From Yersinia similis (GTDB lineage: Bacteria; Pseudomonadota; Gammaproteobacteria; Enterobacterales; Enterobacteriaceae), in the NCBI RefSeq assembly GCF_001053095.1, contig NZ_CGBP01000016.1:1-64000 (forward strand): a stretch of 64,000 nt of DNA, written 5' to 3'. This document shows positions 18,882 to 27,065 of this stretch, in pieces. The number at the start of each line of letters is the position of its first letter. The first letter of the stretch is position 1. The position numbers and the translations under genes were made by a program. The notes beneath the pieces are model-generated. The model was not told where the DNA came from. It ran no database searches and saw only the letters and a list, made by a program, of their open reading frames with translations.

Positions 18882-18925
18882 GTTGACATTATAAGGAAAC
18901 ATTCATTTTATAACACACAGTAAAT

Positions 18926-19336
18926 TTACGGTTTTTTTCTATCCGGGCCAAAGCACGAACTTTCCGAGATACACGTTGAGAATCCAACCAGAGCATTTGC
19001 TGTAAGTGCCCTCACAAAACGCTTATGAGTCCAGACATCCGGAGCGTAATAAACTCTGATAAGCTTACCGGTTGTATAATAATGCATAGCCTGATCATAT
19101 AACGTGTTATATGATGCTCCCCATATAGAGGTGTCCTTTACTGAACAGGCTGTTATCGTTGTTGACGGCTTGAATGCCTCAATGCAGAAATAAGGTTTCC
19201 CATCAATCTGGCCTGAATGAAATTTATTTATAATCATGCCTGAATGCATACCTTCTGCTTTATCACCAGTCCATTCAGCAAATGCAGGATTAAGAGAGAC
19301 AATAAGAAAAACAGACAGAGATAATAAATAACGCAT
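18926..19336 (-). CDS. SubB/PltB-like AB5 toxin B subunit
   Basis: A 136-residue exported protein with a 20-residue signal peptide (cut before EWTGDKAEGMHSG). It aligns along its length with the pentameric, sialoglycan-binding B subunit of subtilase cytotoxin (SubB: EWTGDARDGMFSG, GQIDNKPYFCIE, TLYNQALYFYTTG). Mature Ser12 and the second Tyr of RVYY, equivalent to SubB Ser12 and Tyr78 that contact the sugar, are kept, as are the family cysteines. No SubA-like protease or ADP-ribosyltransferase gene is present nearby, so it is an orphan B subunit here. Divergent from the enhancin-like gene. Confidence 0.88.
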   Translation of the reverse strand: MRYLLSLSVFLIVSLNPAFAEWTGDKAEGMHSGMIINKFHSGQIDGKPYFCIEAFKPSTTITACSVKDTSIWGASYNTLYDQAMHYYTTGKLIRVYYAPDVWTHKRFVRALTANALVGFSTCISESSCFGPDRKKP

Positions 19337-19791
19337 ACTTTACCCTCCAATGATACATGAAAAATCACAGTTCTATTATTTTATTTATTAATTTAGTTGT
19401 AAAGTTGTTTTTAGTACGGGAAAATAAAATCGTAATAGTTAAATAATTCCAGGTACCTTGTTAGATATATAATTTAAATATTAACGAGGTAAGGATGCAA
19501 CGACAAGTCTTTACTCACTCGTTTAAACTAGAATAATTCAGACTAAGTCTGCGTTACTACACTCATGACTACTTTCAGTGATAGTAGTACTTTTATTTTT
19601 ATAACAAGATACATTATTTTAATTTGTTAATTATGTATGAAGTGTTAATTATATATAAAGCACCACGTGTATTTCAAATGAGTTTTTTATGTGTAAATAT
19701 CACTAATGAATTACATGTGGCGCTTTAATATATAACTTATGTGATTTCATTAAGTATACCTAATTATGTCATTTTAGTGAGGGTTGTATTT
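19337..19791. promoter_or_regulatory. divergent AT-rich control region, toxin-like / enhancin
   Basis: A 455-bp AT-rich interval between divergent starts. An imperfect inverted repeat (gcaccacgtg... at 19659 against cacatgtggcgctttaatatata at 19711-19734) lies shortly upstream of the enhancin start. No promoter could be assigned firmly and no gene is seen. Confidence 0.4.
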
Positions 19792-22353
19792 ATGAGACAA
19801 GTAACTAAATCAAAGAAACTTAAAATCTTGCCATATCCAGAATGGTTAATTAAGGCAGGGATGTCAAAAGGTATTGATCATGACAGACAACATTTAGGCA
19901 TTATTCTTGCTGCAGGTGAAGTTATTAAAGTCCGACAAATCAATACTGAATTTAAGGCGAAGCTTAAATTATGCTTACTCAATGACAATCAAAATACTCA
20001 ACGCTCGATAAGTTTTAATACTGATTGGATAGAGTTGAGTGTCGATGCTGTTTCAGTACCCTTTATTAATACCCCATATAGTGATGAGGTTATTCCTGAG
20101 ATTGTTTTTGAGTATCCGGATACTTCTAAATTACTGCCAGTTTATGAAACAGGAGAGGATGAGAGCATATTTTTTGAAAATTGGGATAAACAGAATGCCG
20201 AGTTTGGCGTAGTAGAATCAGAATATATCATAATTCTGATCCCAGAAGTCAGTAAGGACAGGCTAAAATCTTTCAGTACGAGTGGAGGTATTGATAAGGT
20301 TTTGGCGTTTTATCAAGACATTTTTTCTTTCAATAATTCTCTGGCTGGGTTGTCTTTTGAACCGCAAAGAAATTCTGACGAAAATACACGGAATCGTTAT
20401 TTTGCTAAAGCAGATAAAGGGGGCGGTGGGGCAGCATATTATTCTAACAATTGGGTTGCATCATCCTCTGGTTCCGTAAATACATTTTGGCTGTCTCCCA
20501 ATTCTACTAACTGGGGCTGCCTGCATGAAATTGCACATGGTTATCAGGGCGGATTTATTGATGATAAATACTTTTCTACAAGAGAAGTGTGGAATAATAT
20601 TTATGCCGCCTGCTACCAAGATATTATGTTAGGCGCTGAAAAATTTAATAAAGGGTGGTTATATAATTACGGTAAGCAAAAAGAGGTTGAGAAAAGCATT
20701 TTAAATAACATTAATAATGGTAAAGAAGTAAACGCCTGGGGGGAACGTAACAAATTATATTTTTTCATGCTGATGTTGGAAAAAGCGGGAGTAAATTGCT
20801 TCACTCATTTCAACCAGATATATCGTGAAAGAAAAAATGCAAATAAAAGCGTAGACTCCGTATTAGATATGCTCTCAAATACTTTCACAACTGTTGAAAA
20901 TAGAGTTGATGTTACACCATTTTTACAAATGGTTGGTGGACATATATCTCAAGCTCAATACCAACTTAACTTATTTAGCCATGCAAAGGCCGTGTATCCA
21001 TTGAATCAACTCTTGCAAGGTGATGAGCTAACTGCTGTTAAAAAAACGCTAGATTTGAATAGCGAACTCAGTCTTGTTGATGTAGATAATATTGAATTTA
21101 CAGATATAAAAAGTAATGTGATATTGCAATTTTCTATAGATGATTTTACCCAGATCTATGGTGAAGAATTAATTATACTGAATGGTGACAACTATGTATA
21201 TAATCAATCTATTATGGATAAAGAGCAAATTTTATATAATCTCCCGATTGGTGCTTATACATTACGTATTCCAACAGGAAGAAATAAAAAATATGCACCC
21301 CAAATTAATTATCTGATAGCGAAAAATGAAGACAGTCAAACACAAGTCGATTTTGTCCACAGAATAGGCTCTCCCATTGTTTCACAGAAAATTTCTTTAC
21401 GGGGACTAAATGATTATACATTTGCAACTATATTTTTTGATCAAGAAAATGATACTGTCACCGTTGATATTACTAAGACTAAACCACATTATCATTTCCC
21501 TGGTATGTATGCGAAAATAACAATAAAAGATAAAGATAATAATGAGCTACTCAATGAAGTTATCACGGGAACTAATCAATCGTTGAGCAAAAATGAGTTT
21601 CCACTATCTTCTTGTCATTTTGTTGATATTTTTCACAAAGAACCTGGCAGAGTAAAGCTAATTCCGGCATATAAGGGTGTGGTTGATAATAAATCCAGTA
21701 CCAATGAATTTATTATAACACCTTATGGTTTGCAAAATATAAAGTTGAATAACGATCCAAAGGTTTCTTTATTGGAAAGTATAAAATCGGCAGCAGAGAC
21801 GCTGCGTAGTCACCCTGTAATGTGGCATGCAAAATTTTCGGAAGCTAAAGATAATATATATTTAGCAATCGATATTTTCCCCAGTCCACAAAAGGAAACT
21901 TTACTAGAACAGTATGCTGATTGTATTTCTTCCTACTATGAAAAGCCAAATGAAGACTTGGGTAATGCATTTAGTTTTATCTTTAAAGGAATTAATGACC
22001 GAAAATTTTTGACAGTTGAGCTTAATTTAGTGACAAAAACACTTGAAGTGAAACTTGTGAGTGGTACTGCACATAGTGGATTCAACAGGACTTACGCTGC
22101 ACTACGTTATTTTGATGCTGATGGTAATGAACTCCTTAATCTGGACATTATTGGTAGTAAAAAACAGATTGGGCAAGAGTGGGGGTTCCCTATATCAGGT
22201 TATGGCGGAGAAAAACTCTATCTTCAACATGTGGAACCTAAAAATAGATTAGTGGTTACCAATATTATGCAAGGAATCAGATTATCATCGCGTACAAGCA
22301 TGCAAGCCTATGAAATAGAATCTTTAGGTTTGAGTAGTTGCACCTGGCCCTAA
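19792..22353 (+). CDS. enhancin-like zinc metalloprotease (M60 family)
   Basis: Large protease of the viral-enhancin / M60-like family, which cleaves mucin-type glycoproteins. The zinc motif HEIAH is at residues 245-249 and the third ligand is probably Glu265 in TREVWNNI, fitting HExxHx(8-28)E. Two similar C-terminal modules, about 565-620 and 760-815 (FPGMYAKITIKDKDNNELL; NRTYAALRYFDADGNELL), look like the mucin/carbohydrate-binding repeats of the family. No classical signal peptide is seen. ATG 19792 is preferred over the GTG at 19741 because GTGAGGG lies eight bases before it; it gives 853 residues. Codon use is AT-rich compared with neighbours. Y. pestis is known to carry such a gene next to a tRNA. 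Confidence 0.88.
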   Translation: MRQVTKSKKLKILPYPEWLIKAGMSKGIDHDRQHLGIILAAGEVIKVRQINTEFKAKLKLCLLNDNQNTQRSISFNTDWIELSVDAVSVPFINTPYSDEVIPEIVFEYPDTSKLLPVYETGEDESIFFENWDKQNAEFGVVESEYIIILIPEVSKDRLKSFSTSGGIDKVLAFYQDIFSFNNSLAGLSFEPQRNSDENTRNRYFAKADKGGGGAAYYSNNWVASSSGSVNTFWLSPNSTNWGCLHEIAHGYQGGFIDDKYFSTREVWNNIYAACYQDIMLGAEKFNKGWLYNYGKQKEVEKSILNNINNGKEVNAWGERNKLYFFMLMLEKAGVNCFTHFNQIYRERKNANKSVDSVLDMLSNTFTTVENRVDVTPFLQMVGGHISQAQYQLNLFSHAKAVYPLNQLLQGDELTAVKKTLDLNSELSLVDVDNIEFTDIKSNVILQFSIDDFTQIYGEELIILNGDNYVYNQSIMDKEQILYNLPIGAYTLRIPTGRNKKYAPQINYLIAKNEDSQTQVDFVHRIGSPIVSQKISLRGLNDYTFATIFFDQENDTVTVDITKTKPHYHFPGMYAKITIKDKDNNELLNEVITGTNQSLSKNEFPLSSCHFVDIFHKEPGRVKLIPAYKGVVDNKSSTNEFIITPYGLQNIKLNNDPKVSLLESIKSAAETLRSHPVMWHAKFSEAKDNIYLAIDIFPSPQKETLLEQYADCISSYYEKPNEDLGNAFSFIFKGINDRKFLTVELNLVTKTLEVKLVSGTAHSGFNRTYAALRYFDADGNELLNLDIIGSKKQIGQEWGFPISGYGGEKLYLQHVEPKNRLVVTNIMQGIRLSSRTSMQAYEIESLGLSSCTWP

Positions 22354-22409
22354 GCGACATTTCCCATCGCGCAAGCCATAACCGTCGATATGGCAGATTT
22401 ACGTTGGCC

Positions 22410-22550
22410 TTAATGGGGAGGTGCGATGAGTTCTATTGCGTTTACATCAGTTATGCCCTTGCGTTGTATGGTGATAGCCGCGTTTACGTCACGATCATAT
22501 TCAACACCACACGCATAGTATAATCCAATGCAAACGATACAATCCGTATC
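22410..22550 (-). pseudogene. IS605-type tnpB (OrfB) C-terminal fragment
   Basis: The minus strand reads ...CIGLYYACGVEYDRDVNAAITIQRKG... up to a stop at 22410-22412. The CGVEYDRDVNAA stretch is the hallmark C-terminus of IS200/IS605 accessory protein TnpB (CGxxxDRDxNAA). Only about 46 codons remain, with no start and no partner transposase. Confidence 0.75.
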
Positions 22551-22588
22551 ACCTCCGTCATTCGCTTACCAGATATGTTCACCAGTGA

Positions 22589-22774
22589 GGTCTTATTTAT
22601 CGCTCTGAAGACTATTACCAAGGGTTTATTTGTGAGCATGAATCTCAGTCTGGCTCATCATTGATAATAAAAGGCCGCAGTCTTGTTGAGGAGTGGAAGT
22701 TAATTTTCTCTGATAATGTGCAGGAGTTGGGGATTAAACTTGATTTACGTGGTTTTGATGACCCAGATGATTAG
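22589..22774 (+). pseudogene. C-terminal fragment of an unknown protein
   Basis: A 61-codon frame without a start, opening right after a TGA and ending at TAG 22772-22774. Its composition is protein-like (GLIYRSEDYYQGFICEHE ... LGIKLDLRGFDDPDD). I cannot name the family. It lies between the tnpB fragment and the tRNA-Phe gene, as a relic of an earlier gene. Bases 22775-23148 hold nothing I recognise. Confidence 0.4.
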
Positions 22775-23149
22775 TTTGTTGGCGAGCGTTGGTATTATGG
22801 AAACGTTTTATAATTATTCAACAGACCATCTGCTCTTTCCTTCAATAATCATTACTTGACCTTGGTGGCTCGTTAATCTGGGTTGTCCAGAACTTAACGA
22901 AATAGTTTAAGGTTTGCAAATCCCAGGGCTTTCACAAAACTGCGATGGAGCGTCATCGTTTACATTTAAGTTGATTGACGTGAAATTGCGGCTGGTGAGT
23001 TCATTTACCGCAGGTTAACCGATAGATATGCTTGGGCGACGGTAATCCTCCCAATTTTTACGGAGGTCTTAAATAGAATCAGGCTACTCGTTTAATATGT
23101 TGTATCGGCGGGGGGAGTCTGACCGGAAATAGACCAGAATCCAGATACG

Positions 23150-23177
23150 AAAAAGCCCCGCTTTGCAGCGAGGCCTT
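23150..23177 (-). terminator. terminator of tRNA-Phe
   Basis: On the minus strand AAGGCCTCGCTGCAAAGCGGGGCTTTTT forms a GC-rich hairpin with a T run, eight bases after the tRNA. Confidence 0.8.
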
Positions 23178-23184
23178 ATAAGTA

Positions 23185-23260
23185 TGGTGCCCGGACTCGG
23201 AATCGAACCAAGGACACGGGGATTTTCAATCCCCTGCTCTACCGACTGAGCTATCCGGGC
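23185..23260 (-). tRNA. pheU: tRNA-Phe (anticodon GAA)
   Basis: The minus strand reads GCCCGGATAGCTCAGTCGG, anticodon loop TTGAAAA, T arm GGTTCGATTCC and CCA end; 76 nt, as in E. coli tRNA-Phe. As in E. coli it is next to yjdC, and here it borders the accessory island. I found no duplicated tRNA 3' end that would serve as attR. Confidence 0.97.
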
Positions 23261-23404
23261 AACGGGGCGCATTAAACCGTATTGGCCGCTGATCGTCAAC
23301 GAATTTATAACCTAAAACCGCTAAAACTATGTTGATCGCTCTCTTTTCAGGCAAAAGCAGGAAAAATCGCCCGGCGCTTGCCGTAACATTCACGTTAGAA
23401 AGAT

Positions 23405-23980
23405 TCAGCTTAGGGCACCGTTTTTACGGCATTGTGCCATTGTTAATATGTCTTCCGCTAAACATTTGGCAACCTCAACATCTGCCAACTGACGCTTAAT
23501 CAGTAACTTGCTCAGGCAACCCTCCAGAATCAACTCCATCTGCTGTGCGACCATATCGGTATCGTCGGCATCCATCTCTTGCAGCAATTCTTTTGTATAG
23601 TGTAGCGAGGCCAGTTTCTGCTGTTCAGCCAATTGGTGAATAGGGTGCTCAGCATCAGGATAGAAACTGCAGGCAGCAATAAACAGGCAACCGGGGTAGC
23701 GCTGATTTTGTACTTGCTCGCTCAATGTTTGATAGCGTGCTAGCAGCTTCTGCTGCGGTGATAGGGTCTCGTCCAGCTGTAGCTGACGCCGCCAGATATC
23801 AATCTGTTGACTGTGATAGCGTAGGCAATCGTAGAGCAATGCCTCACGATCTGGCCAAAAGCGTGTCAGGTCACTAACTTCAACTGACAGCGCTTTGGCG
23901 AGCATTTCTAGCGTGGTATTTGCCAACCCTTGCTGTTCTAACAGATTGAGTGCGCTACTTAAAACTTGTTCACGTTGCAC
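23405..23980 (-). CDS. yjdC: TetR-type regulator YjdC/DicD
   Basis: TetR/AcrR-like protein with an N-terminal HTH (about residues 5-45, [23 protein letters not shown]...) and an all-helical C-terminal domain containing [23 protein letters not shown]. It aligns end to end with E. coli YjdC (191 residues). The GTG at 23980 gives exactly 191 residues and has GGAGGAG upstream; the frame also opens at a TTG at 23995, which is less likely. The target is not evident. Confidence 0.88.
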   Translation of the reverse strand: MQREQVLSSALNLLEQQGLANTTLEMLAKALSVEVSDLTRFWPDREALLYDCLRYHSQQIDIWRRQLQLDETLSPQQKLLARYQTLSEQVQNQRYPGCLFIAACSFYPDAEHPIHQLAEQQKLASLHYTKELLQEMDADDTDMVAQQMELILEGCLSKLLIKRQLADVEVAKCLAEDILTMAQCRKNGALS

Positions 23981-24399
23981 GTTACTCTCCTCCAACCTCT
24001 TTATCTGGCAAGTGTGGTTGACCGCTGCCTATTCTGTCGATAACCCATTTTTTGCCAATAGCCCCATTTTCCAGGGCAGCCCGTTGTCGGTTGACTCTGT
24101 ACCTTACCACGAGTGCGGTGGGATTTTCCTATCATCAGGGGGAGAAAGCCTATCTCTGCAATATTCTCTCCAGAACCTCATTTGGGTATTTATCCAAGAT
24201 ACTCGCTCTTTTTATCGATTTGCATTGGCCCCCGTGTTGGCTCTGGCAATTATATTCTTTCGCTCTAAAAATTAATTGTAATGAAACGACACTATAACCA
24301 TTATGTTTATAAGGTTAATCAATGGATAAACATTGTGACGAGTTGTTGTAAATAATAACTATTTATCCGGCAATGGCATGACTTCTGGGAAGGAATATA
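23981..24399. other. divergent yjdC-aegA intergenic region
   Basis: About 420 bp between divergent genes. It must hold both promoters, but I could not assign boxes. No gene, repeat or clear FNR/NarL site was recognised. Confidence 0.5.
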
Positions 24400-26463
24400 A
24401 TGAATCCATTTATTGTTGCTGACGCTGAAAGCTGTATTGGTTGTCGGAGTTGTGAAGTGGCTTGTGTGGTAGCCCATCATGAGGGCCAGTTTCCTGATAA
24501 ACCAGAATATTTCACCCCTCGGGTGAAAGTATTCAAAGGCGATCAATGTGCGACGGCGGTATTTTGCCATCATTGTGAAGATGCCCCTTGTGCCAGCACC
24601 TGCCCGAATGGTGCCATTGTTGAATTGAATAATAGTGTTCAGGTGATTCAGGAAAAATGTATTGGCTGTAAAACCTGTATGATCGCCTGCCCGTTTGGCA
24701 TGATGACCGTAGTCACCGAAACGGTTCAACCCGCCAGCCACCGCTTAGCTGATGTTTATCGGCGTACAGAAGCACAAAAATGTGACCTTTGTATTGATCA
24801 GCCTGATGGTCCAGCCTGTATTAAAACCTGCCCTACGCAGGCTCTGACATTGGTGGACCAACAATATTTACTGCATCAACAGCAGCAAAAGCGCCAACAC
24901 ATGGCGCTGAATGAGCACAATGGCCGCTTGTTCAGTCGCGCGGTGATACATGCGGCCAGTGCATCGCACAGTCGTTTGTCAAATAGCAGTCGTTTACCCA
25001 ATAACTCCGGCTCGTCAAATAAAAGCATCCGCGATGCAACACCGGTTAACCTCTTGCAGCGGCCACGGGCACCACGTCTGGAGCCGAAAAAAATTCCGTT
25101 GGCGGAGCGTAAAACGGGCTTCGCTGAAATCTATCTGCCATTTACTGAAAGCCAAATCCATGAACAGGCTGAACGTTGCCTGGAATGCGGTGATAAAACC
25201 ATCTGTCAGTGGACATGCCCACTGCATAACGCCATACCGAAATGGATCTCGCTGGCCCATCAGGGGCGGATCCATGAAGCGGCAGAATTATCCCATCAAA
25301 CCAGTAGTTTGCCAGAAGTGTGTGGCCGGGTATGCCCGCAAGATCGCTTATGTGAGCAGTCTTGTACGCTGAATGACCACGATGGTGCAGTGACTATCGG
25401 GCAGATTGAGCGGTACATCACGGAAACGGCACTGGCGACTGGCTGGCGGCCTGATCTGTCACAGGTGAAACCCAGCGGTAAACGGGTGGCCATTATTGGA
25501 GCTGGCCCAGCAGGTTTGGGCTGTGCGGATATTCTGGTACGTAATGGCATAACGCCAGTAGTGTTTGATCGCTATTCCGAAATTGGCGGTTTGCTGACAT
25601 TCGGTATTCCAGCTTTCAAGCTGGAAAAATCGGTGATGACTCGGCGGCGAGAAATTTTCACCGAGATGGGCGTTGAGTTTTGCCTGAATACGGAGATTGG
25701 CCGCGATATCACCATGGAAAACCTGCTCCACGACTTTGATGCTCTGTTTCTCGGGGTCGGGACCTACCGTTCCATGCGCTCAGGATTAGAAAATGAAGAT
25801 GCGCAGGGCGTTTACGATGCCCTGCCATTCCTGATAGGTAATACCCAGCATCTGATGGGCTACACCGCCAACGGTGCTCACCCTTATGTCAGTATGCAAG
25901 ACCAACGTGTGGTGGTGTTGGGGGGCGGTGATACCGCCATGGATTGTGTTCGAACTTCTCTGCGTCAGGGGGCGAGCCGCGTAGTGTGCGCGTATCGGCG
26001 TGATGAAAAGAATATGCCTGGCTCTAAACGCGAGGTGAAAAATGCGCGTGAGGAGGGGGCTGAATTTATGTTCAACCTCCAGCCACTGAGCATTGTGGTC
26101 GATGAATCGGGACAGGTGACCGGTATCAAGATGGTTCGCACCGAAATGGGACAGGCAGATGCCCAAGGGCGGCGGCAAGCCCTGCCTATCGCCGGTTCCG
26201 AGCATCTTATTCCTGCTGATGCCGTGATCATGGCATTTGGTTTCAGCCCTCACCGAATGTCGTGGTTGGCAGAACATAATGTGGTGCTGGATAAACAGGG
26301 GCGGGTGGTTGCGCCGACTATCTCCGGCTATCCCTATCAAACCAGTAATCCCAAAATTTTTGCAGGTGGCGATATTGTGCGAGGAGCTGACTTGATTGTG
26401 ACCGCCATCGCTGAGGGGCGCAAAGCGGCAGAGAGCATTGCTTATTATTTGAACGTTTTATAA
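24400..26463 (+). CDS. aegA: AegA-like iron-sulfur flavoprotein oxidoreductase
   Basis: A fusion of a four-cluster ferredoxin and a GltD-like NADPH oxidoreductase, 687 residues. The N-terminal 165 residues carry CIGCRSCEVAC, CHHCEDAPCASTC, CIGCKTCMIAC and KCDLC...CIKTC. The C-terminal two-thirds has the GltD cysteine region (CLECGDKTICQWTCP, CGRVCPQDRLCEQSC), an FAD motif AIIGAGPAGLG and an NADPH motif VLGGGDTAMD. E. coli AegA (659) has the same layout and has been linked to urate use with formate dehydrogenase H. First gene of a three-gene operon with a HydN-like ferredoxin and fdhF. Confidence 0.88.
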   Translation: MNPFIVADAESCIGCRSCEVACVVAHHEGQFPDKPEYFTPRVKVFKGDQCATAVFCHHCEDAPCASTCPNGAIVELNNSVQVIQEKCIGCKTCMIACPFGMMTVVTETVQPASHRLADVYRRTEAQKCDLCIDQPDGPACIKTCPTQALTLVDQQYLLHQQQQKRQHMALNEHNGRLFSRAVIHAASASHSRLSNSSRLPNNSGSSNKSIRDATPVNLLQRPRAPRLEPKKIPLAERKTGFAEIYLPFTESQIHEQAERCLECGDKTICQWTCPLHNAIPKWISLAHQGRIHEAAELSHQTSSLPEVCGRVCPQDRLCEQSCTLNDHDGAVTIGQIERYITETALATGWRPDLSQVKPSGKRVAIIGAGPAGLGCADILVRNGITPVVFDRYSEIGGLLTFGIPAFKLEKSVMTRRREIFTEMGVEFCLNTEIGRDITMENLLHDFDALFLGVGTYRSMRSGLENEDAQGVYDALPFLIGNTQHLMGYTANGAHPYVSMQDQRVVVLGGGDTAMDCVRTSLRQGASRVVCAYRRDEKNMPGSKREVKNAREEGAEFMFNLQPLSIVVDESGQVTGIKMVRTEMGQADAQGRRQALPIAGSEHLIPADAVIMAFGFSPHRMSWLAEHNVVLDKQGRVVAPTISGYPYQTSNPKIFAGGDIVRGADLIVTAIAEGRKAAESIAYYLNVL

Positions 26464-26485
26464 CGCCTGCGACCAGGAGAAAAAG

Positions 26486-27043
26486 ATGAACCGTTTTGTT
26501 ATCGCTGATATGACTCAGTGCATTGGCTGCCGGACCTGTGAAATCGCCTGTGTGGTGGCGCATAGCGCAGATAATAAGGTCAATACCCTCACGCCGGAGC
26601 AGTTTCACCCACGCCTGAGCGTCATGAAAAGCTTTGCGGTCAGCACACCGATACTTTGCCATCAATGTGAAGATGCGCCGTGCGAAAACGCCTGTCCAAA
26701 CGGGGCGCTTATCACGGGTTCCCATGGCGTGCAACTGCTGGCGTCGCGGTGTATCGGCTGTAAAACCTGCATGTTGGTGTGCCCGTTTGGTGCCATGAGC
26801 ATTATTGAGCGACCGGTTGATGGCCCACAGGCGGCAGACAGTAAACAGGTGATGGCGAGTGGCTCAGGGCGAGCACAGGCGAATAAATGCGATTTATGCC
26901 ATCAGCGGGGATCCGGCCCAGCTTGTATTGAGGTCTGTCCGACTAATGCATTGAAACTGGTGACACCAGGGGTATTGGAAGCCCTACAGCGCGAAAAACA
27001 ATTGCGGGCCGCACGAGGCAGTGCACCGGGTATCGCCCGTTAA
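26486..27043 (+). CDS. hydN: HydN-like four-cluster ferredoxin
   Basis: Cytoplasmic electron-transfer protein, 185 residues, with four [4Fe-4S] motifs: CIGCRTCEIAC, CHQCEDAPCENAC, CIGCKTCMLVC and KCDLCHQRGSGPACIEVC. Closely related to HydN/HycB and to the N-terminal part of the preceding AegA-like protein. Only 22 bp follow aegA and 22 bp precede fdhF. It probably carries electrons between FdhF and the flavoprotein. The exact orthology (HydN or another HycB-type protein) is uncertain. Confidence 0.82.
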   Translation: MNRFVIADMTQCIGCRTCEIACVVAHSADNKVNTLTPEQFHPRLSVMKSFAVSTPILCHQCEDAPCENACPNGALITGSHGVQLLASRCIGCKTCMLVCPFGAMSIIERPVDGPQAADSKQVMASGSGRAQANKCDLCHQRGSGPACIEVCPTNALKLVTPGVLEALQREKQLRAARGSAPGIAR

Positions 27044-27065
27044 CCTACGATCATAAGGATAAAAA

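Noticed and set aside
18647..18886. 79-residue frame and the similar 69-residue frame at 40645
   Set aside because: Both lie inside the palindromic YPAL elements and overlap terminator hairpins; non-coding.
22338..22523. 61-residue plus-strand frame after the enhancin gene
   Set aside because: It is the antisense of the recognisable tnpB C-terminus, which is on the minus strand.
18565..23184. Integrase-type island with att repeats between the two tRNA genes
   Set aside because: No integrase gene and no duplicated tRNA 3' end could be found, so only the weaker term island-like segment is used.
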